Source: Zerene cesonia | Lineage: Eukaryota; Arthropoda; Insecta; Lepidoptera; Pieridae | Direction of reading: 5' to 3' | Length of the DNA stretch: 64,000 bases | Assembly: GCF_012273895.1 (NCBI RefSeq) | Contig: NC_052102.1 | Span: 4,920,917-4,984,916 of the forward strand | Shown: positions 14,265-24,743 of the stretch, piece after piece | How the letters are laid out: each line of letters starts with the position of its first letter | Numbering within the stretch: position 1 is the stretch's first letter | Made by a program: the position numbers and the translations under genes | Notes under the pieces: generated by a model | Database searches by the model: none | The model's input: only the letters and a program-made list of their open reading frames with translations | Told to the model about the DNA's origin: nothing

Positions 14265-14278
14265 GCGCCCTCTGGTTG
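14265..14278 (-). promoter_or_regulatory. CTCF-like site
   Basis: GCGCCCTCTGGTTG matches the reverse complement of the CTCF consensus CCASYAGRKGGCRS at 13 of 14 positions. It sits in a small GC-rich patch (GGCCGGCCGTTGCGCGCCC). A weaker CTCF-like core (CACCATCTG) lies about 90 bp upstream. Insect CTCF prefers the same AGRKGGCGC core. Binding is not shown by sequence alone. Confidence 0.4.
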
Positions 14279-14890
14279 TTGTCATATTGCGTGATTTTAG
14301 CAAAATATATTAACATTTCACCACAAATACCGCGAAAATGTGTACCGAAATATCGATAAAATAATTGGAGATTTGGTTTCAGCACTATTGTAAACTCTAG
14401 TCTATATCAATTACAGTAATTTGGTTCAATAATTGGTCCGTTTTTTCAAACATATATAAAAAATAATATATAATTCCTAGCAACGTGTAATAGCGTACAA
14501 CAAATTACATGTAATAAACGAGTAGGTAAGCGGAAAACATATTTCATGCTTATTCAAAAACAGTTCCTTCCAGATAACAATGTTTTTCTTTTTTTTTTGC
14601 ACATGACTGGTTTCTTTCATGCAGGCACATAAGATACTCTGCGAGTAAGTACATACTTTAACGAATGCTTTGTCAACGACCCAACGCGAACAAACAGGAA
14701 AGCATTTGTTTATATTTCTCTTATTGTGGCCTCGCCGGAAAATGCGGCATGTAGGTAAGCTGTTTCGACTTCGCCGGGACTGTGGTACCAAAACGTTTTA
14801 TAGTAGTTTTAAAAATTAACGTCACTAAAATGGGGATTTTGCTGAAAAATTTTAGTTTTTACATAATACTCTTAACATATAGATAACTAC

Positions 14891-15042
14891 ATAGTATAAA
14901 ACAAAGTCGCTTTCTTTGTCCCCATGTATGCTTAAATCTTTAAAACTACCTAAGGGATTTTGATGGGGTTTTTTTTACAAATAGAGTGCATCTATTAAAC
15001 TACCCGGAAATAACGCATGCGAAGCCGTGGGCAAAATCTAGT
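14891..15042 (+). mobile_element. short repeat, same family as 17393 and 17713
   Basis: Begins 'atagtataaaacaaagtcgc', continues with a GTCCCCATGTATGCTTAAA segment and GGATTTTGATGGGG, and ends 'gcgaagccgtgggc' followed by CTAG. This is the usual order of a widespread lepidopteran short repeat. The two copies near 17.4-17.9 kb are the same family on the other strand. No coding content. Confidence 0.65.
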
Positions 15043-17392
15043 ATGTATTCGATCAATTGGACAAAGTATATATATACATATACGAACAATTGGGAAATTG
15101 GAATAAAAAAAAAAAAAAACACTAAAAATTTTACAAGTCAAAGTTTGCTTTAAACTGTTGTTTTCATAGTTCTGTTTTATAAACATCGTGATAAAGCGGC
15201 CCACAACGGTTGACATGGTAAAATTGATGACTTTGTTATGTTACCGTATGTAATGTTTTATTATAATAGACTGTTGAAAAATCAATACTATATGCACAAG
15301 CTACGAGATATTTTTATAATGGAACTTATACAACTATACATTTTGTTATGACAGGGCGTTGACACCAAAATATTAGAATTTTTAAAGGACAATAAGCATT
15401 TTTATAAATATAAAGAAATGATGTCTCAATTTTTATCAATAACTACTCTCTTAACTTCAACTAGTATTTTCTATTTTCAGGAGATTCATCTATCACATGT
15501 ATTGTTTTATTTTTAGAAGTGGAAAGACGACGCCATTGGTCACAGATGGCACGTAGCAACTGTCGCTCTATACTGCCTTGTTTGATTTTTGAGTTGGCTT
15601 ATGAACACAAAGAGAAACGAATATCCTTCACCGGATACCTTGTATGTAGATGTTCGCTAAAGCTAAATCAAATTTGAATAGAAACCCAATTTCTTAGGCA
15701 CAAAGCAGCGGAATTTGAAAGTTTATTCGAGACTAAGCGTACATTACCAAAATACACGCAATTACGTATTTCATACGAATTTAGAACATCTAAAATAATA
15801 GAAGAGCTGAATTAAACATCAAATATTACGAGGAGTGTATTTGCGAATGGAATGTGCATAATACCATTTTCAGATGAGCGCTTTATTTTCGCCTCTTTTA
15901 CGTTTCTCTACGTGTGCGAAATTACTCCGGTAAGCGACACACGTGCTATGGACTTCGCCTCCCACCAAGCATACCTGCTATTATGCGAGAAGGAAGGGAC
16001 CTGCGGGCCTCGAAATACTATTGTGCTAAAATAGGCTTTTTCATTTAAATGCATTTGTCCGTAAAATTTTAATAGACTTAAATCTCTACACACTTTGAAT
16101 TTATTTGAACTTAATTGAATGAACAAATACGTTATAGGAAAAAATATCTAACTACACTCACGATATACTTTATTGTTAGAACTTAGAAAATGGACAGCGT
16201 CTCGGGTACGACGAAATTAAATAAAAAACATCCTCAACAAAAAGATACGCGACCTATGTCATTTAATACTAACATGCGCGCCGCAATTATGCAAACTTTT
16301 CACGTTTAAACTCACACCGTAATAAAAACTTTCTTCGAGGTACTTGTCCCTTATTTGTTGCATATAAAATATCAACTTAATGGTTCAAAATAAATATTCT
16401 TTAGATGGATCTACAAATCATATAGTACGTATATGTTATAATCTTAATGATGAGTGTACCAATTTATGTTTTGCCTTTTTTATCATAAATTAAAATAACA
16501 CCAAATAATAAAACTCATTTTTTAATATAAACAAAGAAAACTGTGAATAAAACAAAAAGTGCATATTAATTATACGGAAAAATGAATCCAAATTAAACAC
16601 GATTCCACATAATGCGTCCAATACGTGATACATAGCCTTATGTGAAATATTTTGCCATTCAACGGTTGCCGCCTGCGCGTCGGGAAAATTAAATTTCGAT
16701 TCATTCTTTGCGTTGGATAATAATTACCGGTATAGAGGGTAACGAGTGTTGTACGTTCAATACGTGAATAGTGGGATGTGGAATACGGAAATGGTAGCTG
16801 CGTCCGGCCGCAACAATCGAAACGCAACCCCGCGTTTCAACGTCAACCTACCCATTATCTGTGGCGATATAGCTACGCTCCCTTTGCGTAGTTTAAATCA
16901 TTTTCGACCTTATATTAAACAGCATAATTCCAAAATCGAACACACCGACCCTATATATCGGCCAACGTTATTATACAACTATAAATTGAACGACATGACA
17001 GTTATTTACATGATTTGGGAATTAGCACGCGTTATTGGCTAGAACAAAAATAAGATTGTTTGATATATTTGGATCCTTTCATGAAATATTAATGCATACT
17101 AAACGAAAGTTTTATAATAATCAGCAAGGTCTGACGACACTGTCCTTCAGCCCTATAATTTTGACATAACCTTTTTTTCTAAGCAAGGTCATTAAAAGAG
17201 AGCGTAACTATTCATCATTGTGCTACTTAAGTCTGTAAGTCATTAAAATTAATGAGCACTTTCTAAGGCATTGAATTAATTACAAGTGCTTTAATGGAGT
17301 AACATTATGCGAATATGATATTTGCATTTGTGTATCAATTTCAAACAACAGAATAAACAAATTAACAAAAATGAATACAAATTATAATATTA
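15043..17392. other. AT-rich noncoding stretch
   Basis: No supported gene. A 15-base A run at 15105-15119 could be an old retroposed tail, but no parent sequence is recognised before it. Overlapping opposite-strand open frames (15852-16126, 16570-17042) fit chance. Confidence 0.5.
15543..15552 (+). promoter_or_regulatory. CTCF-core motif
   Basis: CAGATGGCAC matches the 10-base core YAGRKGGCRS exactly. The upstream half of the consensus does not match. About one such core is expected by chance in a window this size. Confidence 0.2.
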
Positions 17393-17549
17393 CTAGCTTT
17401 TTACCGCGGCTTCACACGCATTAAATTCGGAGTAGTTTAATAGATGCACTTAAACCTTTCTCTTGAATCACTCTATCTATTTAAAATATCCATTGCGTAG
17501 TTTTAAACATGCATACATACATATATAGGGACATTACGCGACTATACTT
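17393..17549 (-). mobile_element. short repeat, CTAG-ended, same family as 14891
   Basis: Reads on the minus strand. CTAG is followed by 'accgcggcttcacacgc', 'ggagtagtttaatagatg', a CTCTATCTATTTAAAA segment, then the conserved 'ttttaaacatgcatacata' and 'agggaca' blocks. The diverged copy 320 bp away at 17713 has the same blocks in the same order and orientation. Confidence 0.65.
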
Positions 17550-17712
17550 ATTTACATTTTCCTAGTAATTACATTTTTAACATTTTAATAAACAAAAAAA
17601 CCAAAGGATATCTAAGATAATACAATCCAAAACCCATTAAATATTTGTTTATGAGATAATAAACCCAAATAAATCTACTACTGGTAGAAAAAAAAACGTA
17701 TTCCTTTATTAC

Positions 17713-17905
17713 TAATAGCATTTGCCCGCGGCTTCGCACGCGTTATTTCGGAGTAGTTTAATAGATGTTATTATATCTTATGTTATTATATATTATATTA
17801 TATCTTCCTCTTGAAACATCTTTATCTATTTAATACGCCATCAAAATCCGTTGCTTCACTTTAAAGATTTAAGCATACATAGGGATATAGGGACAGAGAA
17901 TGCTT
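17713..17905 (-). mobile_element. short repeat, second copy close to 17393
   Basis: Shares 'cccgcggcttcgcacgcg', 'cggagtagtttaatagatg', the 'atccgttgc' block and 'aagcatacatagggatat' with the copy at 17393. It carries an extra simple-sequence insert of TTATTATAT units at about 17767-17803, which explains its greater length. Confidence 0.65.
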
Positions 17906-18372
17906 TATTTAATACCATGATATTTATACGCATATAATATTAATTATTTGTTATATCTGCGAGTATACGATAATGTCAACACGACCACAATAAAAACGAG
18001 ATTATTTTTTTTTAATTATAGCCTCTATCGTCTAGATAAAACATGGATTAAACACGTTCGGCTAGCTTTTAAAGTTTTTAAATAAATTTAAAAAGGAAGT
18101 TACATAGAGAGTTAGAGAGGTATTTCTTTTTTAACGTTACGCCTACGTTTATGATATTTCATTATGAATAGGGTGGACAGAAAACTTGTAATTAGTCCTT
18201 TAATATAACAGCAATTATTCAAGTCAGGTATATTACCTACACATTCGTTGAAATAAATAATCTTCATCAAAAATATTTCATCTCCTTTTCCATTTTGAAA
18301 CAATCATATTGACAAAAAGTCACAAACAAGTTGAATATTCAGAAAATAACCTTATATTGTATTCATACAAAC

Positions 18373-18463
18373 CTCCGTCTCCTGTATGTTTAACTTTACC
18401 ATACATAAGCTCGAGGCTATCAAATTTCCTCAAAAGCTTCATGGGTCGCCAAAATTTGCTTAC
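18373..18463 (-). CDS. candidate internal exon or recursive-splice exon, product unknown
   Basis: On the minus strand a strong acceptor (TTCTTTCTTTTTCAG) ends at 18464 and a modest donor (GAG|GTTTGT) starts at 18372. They bound 91 nt that are GC-richer than both flanks. Only one of three frames is open through it, giving 30 codons with the core RPMKLLRKFDSLELMYGKVK and ending in phase 1. I do not recognise the family. The exon would start with GTAAGC, so the same junction also reads as a perfect 5' splice site. It may therefore be a regulatory exon skipped after recursive splicing rather than normal coding sequence. The phase 1 end of the exon at 26918 does not join to this frame, so another exon would have to lie between them if both are coding. 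Confidence 0.3.
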
Positions 18464-18480
18464 CTGAAAAAGAAAGAACA
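18458..18480 (-). promoter_or_regulatory. candidate recursive splice site (ratchet point)
   Basis: On the minus strand 12 consecutive pyrimidines (TTCTTTCTTTTT) are followed directly by CAG|GTAAGC, a strong 3' splice site fused to a strong 5' splice site. This matches the known fly recursive-splice consensus, pyrimidine tract plus NCAG|GTAAGT. In DNA of this composition a CAGGTAAG with such a tract is expected far less than once per window. It lies 8.45 kb downstream of the exon-1 donor at 26917 on the same strand, as expected for stepwise removal of a long intron. Confidence 0.5.
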
Positions 18481-18829
18481 ATGTTCTTAACCCTTACACA
18501 ATTTCAATCAACATAAAACCGTATTATTTATTCTTTGTTTTGTTTTTCTTGATGGAACTATATTAATACTATATGTGTCGTATTTCACGTATGAGAGGAT
18601 TCAGGCATCAGTTATCAATTATATGAAAAAGAATGATGATCTAAAGAGAGTAATTAGTCGCATTATAAATATGAATTCGACTTGGACTTTTATCGGCAAT
18701 GATTTAAGCACCACATTAGACTTGATGGGTATTTGCAAACCACCGATGAAAGGAAAATAATTTCAAATGTTGCTGGTTCTCATCGTTCAATTTACTTTCA
18801 AGTATTCTTATAGATGCATATAACAAAGA

Positions 18830-18866
18830 GGCTTACAACACATCTCTCCTAAATGTGTTGTAAGCC
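18830..18866. repeat. 14-bp perfect hairpin
   Basis: GGCTTACAACACAT (18830-18843) and its exact reverse complement (18853-18866) are separated by 9 nt. The stem does not extend outward, so it is shorter than a microRNA precursor. Could be a small RNA structure or remnant of a foldback element. Confidence 0.6.
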
Positions 18867-19385
18867 CGTATTCGCGTTGAGTATAATTTCATATTCCTAT
18901 TTCTATTTATATATCAGTAAAATTCACAAAAATGCAACAGGCAACTATTTTTATTTTGTTGTGAAATGTTCACGTTTGGACCACTGAAATACAAAGACAA
19001 ATTTTTATTAATAGGTGAATGAAATACAGAAAAATAAACGCTAGTTCTTGCCATGGAAACAAAACTGAAAGGCCTTGACGTGAATCGTGACGACGTGAAG
19101 GGTACACGAGCGAAACCGCAAGCAAAAAGCTATGAGTAAATATTTTCATTAACAATACCAGTTAAGGTTATAAGGTCTTTTAGGTCTTTATGAATAGAAA
19201 AATATATAATTTGCACTAAAGATATAACGTTTTTCAATCCATAAATGGCAGTTGGTTGTATTTAGGATTATTTTTTTTTATTTATTTCTAAAATATAAGT
19301 CAGTCAGAGACCGTTCTCAATAATCTCCGTCAGTCAGTGCTCTATAGTTCGTTCCTTCTGTTTAAAAACACTTGTAACACTGACA

Positions 19386-19613
19386 GCGCCATCTAGTCGA
19401 GGGTACACAAAATACTTGTAAAGCCTGTGGTGCAAATGTAGAAACGATGATGATCCACGAACCACACCAACAGTGGCGCCACCAACGCAATAGCGCCATC
19501 TGACGGAGGGTGAAGGAAGAACTTTTTGAGCTTGTATTCTTTGTAATACCTATAGATGGCAGTACACCGTACAATTTGCGAAAAAATTGTTAAACCGCAT
19601 GTGTAGATGGCGC
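19386..19613. promoter_or_regulatory. cluster of CTCF-like motifs
   Basis: Four exact matches to the CTCF core YAGRKGGCRS and one 9/10 match lie within 228 bp. Minus strand: 19386-19395 (TAGATGGCGC), 19476-19485 (TTGGTGGCGC, one mismatch) and 19493-19502 (CAGATGGCGC). Plus strand: 19553-19562 (TAGATGGCAG) and 19604-19613 (TAGATGGCGC). The first three point left and the last two right, a divergent layout. Sites one and three share a following 'gaggg', so local duplication or a repeat may have built the cluster. CTCF sites can act as insulators or domain boundaries; this is inference. Confidence 0.45.
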
Positions 19614-19849
19614 TGATGGATAAGAAAAAATTTAAATAAGTTTATGATACAAGATGTTTTCAACGGGCTAAGTTAAAAAAAGCAAAAAAAACCTTATTAA
19701 AAATCAAAGAAGCTTTTAATTTTCTATTTCCTCATAGAACATAATACATTTCCGTTGTTTAATGGAACTCTAAAAAATAATCGCTTTGATGTCACAAACA
19801 CTCTGATATAGGTTTGAACCTTCATTACCCTACCCTGCGTTTGATTTTT

Positions 19850-19867
19850 AATTTTCTATAGAAAATT
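19850..19867. repeat. 18-bp perfect AT-rich palindrome
   Basis: AATTTTCTATAGAAAATT equals its own reverse complement. It may be chance in such AT-rich sequence. Confidence 0.5.
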
Positions 19868-21548
19868 ATAATATTAAGTTTACTAACATGCTTTTAAAAA
19901 CAATTTTGATCGAAATATATTACCTACGTATATAAAAACAATTAATCATAACCTAAATGCTCTAAATCTCGTAACTTAATGCACTCAAAGATATTCCATA
20001 GAGTCGATATACCCACTCTTTTACGGAGCGCTGACTGCGAGTAATAGGTACTTAGAAACAGAAAAACCTGAGCTTTTTACCGCAAATCCTAAATGAATTT
20101 CGTCTAACTGCGCGTTCTACTACTTTATACCAGTATGCCTTCATAATACTCGCGTAATTATGATGCATTTTTTGTAAAATGTATTTAATCAATTTACCTT
20201 GAATTTTGTTTACGTTCTTATTAGGCTTAGTCCTAGATATGTATTTCAATTTTAAATTTAATCGTTATGTAAATTCAACTAAATAAACATTTTTCGTTAA
20301 TATTAGCTAGTGTTTATCATTTGTGATATGAAAGATTAAATAAAATTCTTAAATCGCTACATTTATTTAATAAATCTACTCAAATGTAAGACTGAAAATA
20401 AACAATACAAGTAAACAAGTCAACCGATATCCCATCGTTGAGAAGTTCACAATATCTAATGCATTAGTCAAACGGCTATTGGAAATTTACAATAGAGTAT
20501 CCTAAGTAGGATAGCAGCTTAAGAACCTTTTAAAAATTTCAGCCAAACGTAAGCTGGTTTTGTATGACAACTTTATATTGAAGCTCAAGTTTTCATCCTC
20601 AGAACGTTAATCGGATTACCAGAGAACACGGTTTCTGGTGTAGACAGGTGGACACAATAGTGACCGCGCAGCATCCGCCGGCTGCGGTTCAGCAATTAAT
20701 ATGAAATATCCCACAACACGCCCGCACTGTGTGTGTCACGCGGCCATTAAAGTTACACCAAGAACTTATAATTACCTAGTTGAATTGCGGTCAAAACACA
20801 TCTCGATTTAGGTATAAACTAATTTATTCATATGATTAAATTTCTCATCTAATATTAACCGTTGTCGCTTCTCAGATTTGAAATTAATTTAATTTGAATA
20901 TTAATGGTATAAACATAACACAAAGCCAACGTACTTTCTAGAATTTCTTTCATCTTATTTTCTACATTTAGCTAAAAGATTTTCGGCAATAACTAAAATA
21001 TAATTATCAAGTTAAATCGTGGAAATTGGAAGATTTTATTAAATAATAACCACGTGTAAGGGATATGTAGTACTAACAAATTCTTTTGGAAGATCTCAAA
21101 TTCGGACTAACCTACGTTTATGAATAAGTATGTAAAATATTTGAATAGCAACATAAAGTAATACACAGACGACTGCACATATACACTTCCCGGAAAGATA
21201 AGCAAACACAATAATTTACATATTATATTATCTATAGCCTCAGCAGCTATGTACCAAGTTTGCGTTCCGGATTCGTACGTTTAATTACTGAAATCTAACA
21301 CTATGCACGTTAGAATAGACTTCTAGAGCTGCCACTAAAGCATTCTAAACTTGGCACTACCAAGTCAGCTGGCGATACTTCAAACATTTCTGAGCTATTT
21401 AATGTGAAGCGCTCAACCGATGGTCGAAGTTATGAACTATGAGTTTGACTTGACCATCACGTCAACCCGATATTGAGAATATAAAATGATTTGCCAATTA
21501 TATAAATCGCGACATAAATAAAACGAGAATCGTAAATTTTATGAAAAA
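19868..21548. other. AT-rich noncoding stretch, likely intron
   Basis: No supported gene. A GC-richer patch at about 20665-20745 includes 'gcatccgccggctgcggtt' but has no clear exon boundaries. The stretch lies between the candidate exon 1 at 26918 and the splice signal at 18464, so it is probably intronic. Confidence 0.45.
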
Positions 21549-21682
21549 CTAGCGGTCTGCCTCGGCTGTACCCGTGGTACGTATTTTATCTCCGTAAATA
21601 CCGTCCTTGTACCTTAACAAACCCAATTGGTCGAGCCGTTCTCAAGGTAGCAACACAGTTGGCGATTCATTTTTATATATTA
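21549..21682 (-). mobile_element. short lepidopteran repeat fragment (CTAG end)
   Basis: CTAGCGGTCTGCCTCGG and 'acccgtggtac' are followed by 'ggtcgagccgttctcaagg', 'agcaacacagttggcgatt' and 'catttttatatatta'. These are the landmarks of a very common lepidopteran repeat tail. Diverged, no coding part. Confidence 0.65.
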
Positions 21683-24558
21683 AAAAAAAAAACATTCCTG
21701 CTTACACATTTATTAATGAGATAAAAATTATGTGTATCTAAGAATTATTATGTACGAATTAAGTAATTTTACAAAACGAAACAAATTCTCAGAATGTTTT
21801 TGAACTACAGGAGAAAAGGGACTTCCAGAAATTGGTTTACTTTAAAAAGTAATAAATATTTTAACGCGCTATGTTATACTCTTTATCGCTATGTTTTATA
21901 ATTAGTTATAACCGCTGTCATTGATGAAACATTAATTGTAGTATAACAAATTCGATACAAAGTAAACACAACCTAATTTCGATTTGCCTGTAGCTCAATA
22001 GTCAATCAAAATTTGATAACCACAAATTAATCCACAAGTGCCCTCATAAAATGGAAAATCATAAAACTACATTAAAACATTATCGTAATAAATTCTAAGA
22101 AACGCGATTAAATGTGAAAACTAAAGTTACAGGAGAACTGATTGCCTCAGTGGAATCGAATAAATCTGTGGAGGATATAAATTATGCAGGTGATTTTTAA
22201 CAGAAGTCGCTCATGAAGAATGAATTTTCCGAGTTAGTAGGTATTCGTACATGTAGAACATCAGCATTCAGCGTGCGAGTGACCGGGCATCTGGGGAGCA
22301 TTCCGTTTATTAAATATTGCATTACTTTACGCCAACGACAAGCACATTGGACCCATGTTTGGTGAAGTCAATGACGGATGCCACACACACAGCTCTTAGT
22401 TGAAACACAAAGGAGTCAAATTACACACTCTTTGACAGGATGCTATCATCCCCTTTGTGTACAAAATTGTACTGATGAAGCCTTATATATTATACTTTTT
22501 CCGTGAAATATGTTTTAAAAGAATACATGTTTTTGAAATTTTCTTGATATTGTATTATTCGTCGCAGCATGTTTTCGTTTGAAAACAAACGTACATTTTC
22601 GTGTACATGAGTAGGTATTGCGCAGCAACTTAATAGCCGTTTTTTTATTTGACTTGTCTATTTATCACTTATATATGTATACAGTGTTGCTAGAAAATAT
22701 CCCTGCTTGCAAACTGAGAAATTTATAGCTTGTGTTGGTTGTACCACATTATGAATCATGTATAACCAACCACTTCAATACAATGTAATATTAAAGAACT
22801 AATCCATCAAATGAACCGCGTTTAAACAGTTTTAAAACTAACAAAGAGTAGGAAATTCAAAGCAACAAGGTTCGTGGTGTATGCAGTGTAATGAAAGGCT
22901 TGCAAGATTTTGAAATGTTAAAAGGTCTTGGTAGTGGGGGTCGAGGGCGGCATAACCTCTTGACATGAGCGGACGTCACAGGACGACGGTATAGTGACGC
23001 CTTCCTTGCATACCTTCAAAGCGTATTGTTTTTTTCGTTAGGAATATGGTACAACGAAGAATAACAAGTACATGAACAAAATAGGAAAGGATTGTTTTAA
23101 CTGTTTTTTTTTTGTAATTGCTTTATTTTAAAATATTCTTCTACAAATATACGAAAAAACAATTTAACTACGGCGAATATTCTGGTTTAGAGGAGCCATT
23201 ATTTGTAAAGAAAAGTTCAACGGAAAACTAGTATTTGATAACTTTCTTTACAGTCACGCTTACGTTGCGTTGTATGGGGAACCTCTTTTACAGCGAGTGA
23301 GGTAGATGGGATTAAGAGTAAGAACAAAAGAGACTTAGATCTTTCCTTTGATGACTAAGCTATTTATGCTACGGACAATTTGGGCTCAGCTAATAATAAA
23401 CCTTATAATCTGCACTTTTTTACGTTTTAAACCAAATTTTTGCTTTCCATATTATATATCTACCTTCGAACGTAATTTTTTTTTTTCATTATAAATATCA
23501 TCAATGAAATTTTCTAATTATATAAGCCATTATAATAGAGGACGATACAAAAACGAATAATTAAACGCTGGCGAGACTACGAACGCTATTATTTTAAGTA
23601 TTATTTAAACATTTCAGTCGATGTTAACCAACCAAATTATTGAAAGAGTCTTTCAAGTATTCGATTCGAGCTACTAATACATATTCCAACTAACGTTCCT
23701 AGTTCAATATGAATTATGAAGCGAAGTTAATAATTAACTTTAAAGTTTCGCATATACTGAGTTTGGCACTTTATTTGATGGTGGCGCATGAGGTAAATTA
23801 CTGTAGCAATTATCTAGAGCACACGTTCCGGGGTTTAGTTAACGATAACCTGTGTTTATCTGCCCTTAGTTATTGCTAACATTACTGTAACGGCTAAATA
23901 ATTTATGACGGAGTAATATACGTCCGGCATAACAGGAAGTTAAGTGCAAATAACCCAGTAAGGAACCTAGTTAAACCGGGCTATTAGTTATACAGATCGA
24001 CATCTTATATTGGGTTTGTAGCTTTATCCGGTATTTTTTATTGTCTGTACACATATCAAACATCTTAAATGTAATAAAATACTTATTAATTAATGTTTGT
24101 ACATTATAAGTATTTTTAGTAAATATATTGCTTAAAAAATTTTATAGAACCTAATCTAAAATGACAAACAGTAATTTTTATGAATACATTTTATGGATAA
24201 CTATTCTATGCAATTGGGCGAGGGATGAAAAAATTAATTTCGCGAATATATAAATAAATGACATGCCGTTGGTATACGTCTTCAAAAGAAAAATTAGGTT
24301 TAAAATGACTTTATTTGCTAAAATAAAGTAAGAAATAACATACATTTTGCCCCTTTTTCGAAAATCCATGTATATTGAGAGCAATTGAAAAATGATGATA
24401 GTATGTGGTCACATTGGTAGTGATCATTTGTAAATGATAGCGAACTTTTCATAGTGTAGTTAAGTTTTTCATTTGTTTATTTGCTTTATTTTATACACAC
24501 AATAAAAACAAACCCATTAATTGTGTATGTCATTAGATATGCCGATTATATAATATTA
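21683..24558. other. AT-rich noncoding stretch, likely intron
   Basis: No supported gene. A GC-rich patch at about 22925-23005 ('gggggtcgagggcggc' and nearby CpGs) has no gene start that I can support. The rest is AT-rich with short T and A runs. Confidence 0.45.
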
Positions 24559-24743
24559 CTAGCTGCGCCCCGCGGTTTCACCCGCGTAAGTCCGTATCCC
24601 GTAGGAATATCGGGATAAAAAATAGATGTTGGCCGATTCTCATAGATACCGGATAAGCACAAAAAATTTCATCAAAATCGGTCAAGCCGTTTCGGAGGAG
24701 TATGGCAACGAAAACTGTGACACGAGAATTTTATATATATAGA
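24559..24743 (-). mobile_element. short non-autonomous Helitron-like element
   Basis: Read on the minus strand, the element starts TCTATATATATAAAA after an A and ends in CTAG before a T, the A|TC...CTRR|T layout of Helitrons. About 10 nt before the CTAG is a small GC-rich hairpin, CGCGG-GTGAAA-CCGCG. The interior holds the common 'ctcctccgaaacggcttgac' and 'atcccgatattcctacggga' blocks. At 185 bp it has no Rep/helicase gene. A SINE or LINE tail with similar blocks is the alternative. Confidence 0.5.

Noticed and set aside
14477..14791. 104-codon open frame, minus strand
   Set aside because: Chance length, contains a lysine run from an A/T tract, no recognisable domain.
18575..18760. 61-codon frame on the plus strand close to the splice signal
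   Set aside because: Protein-like in places, but short, on the opposite strand from the exon and recursive site, and without splice or promoter motifs.
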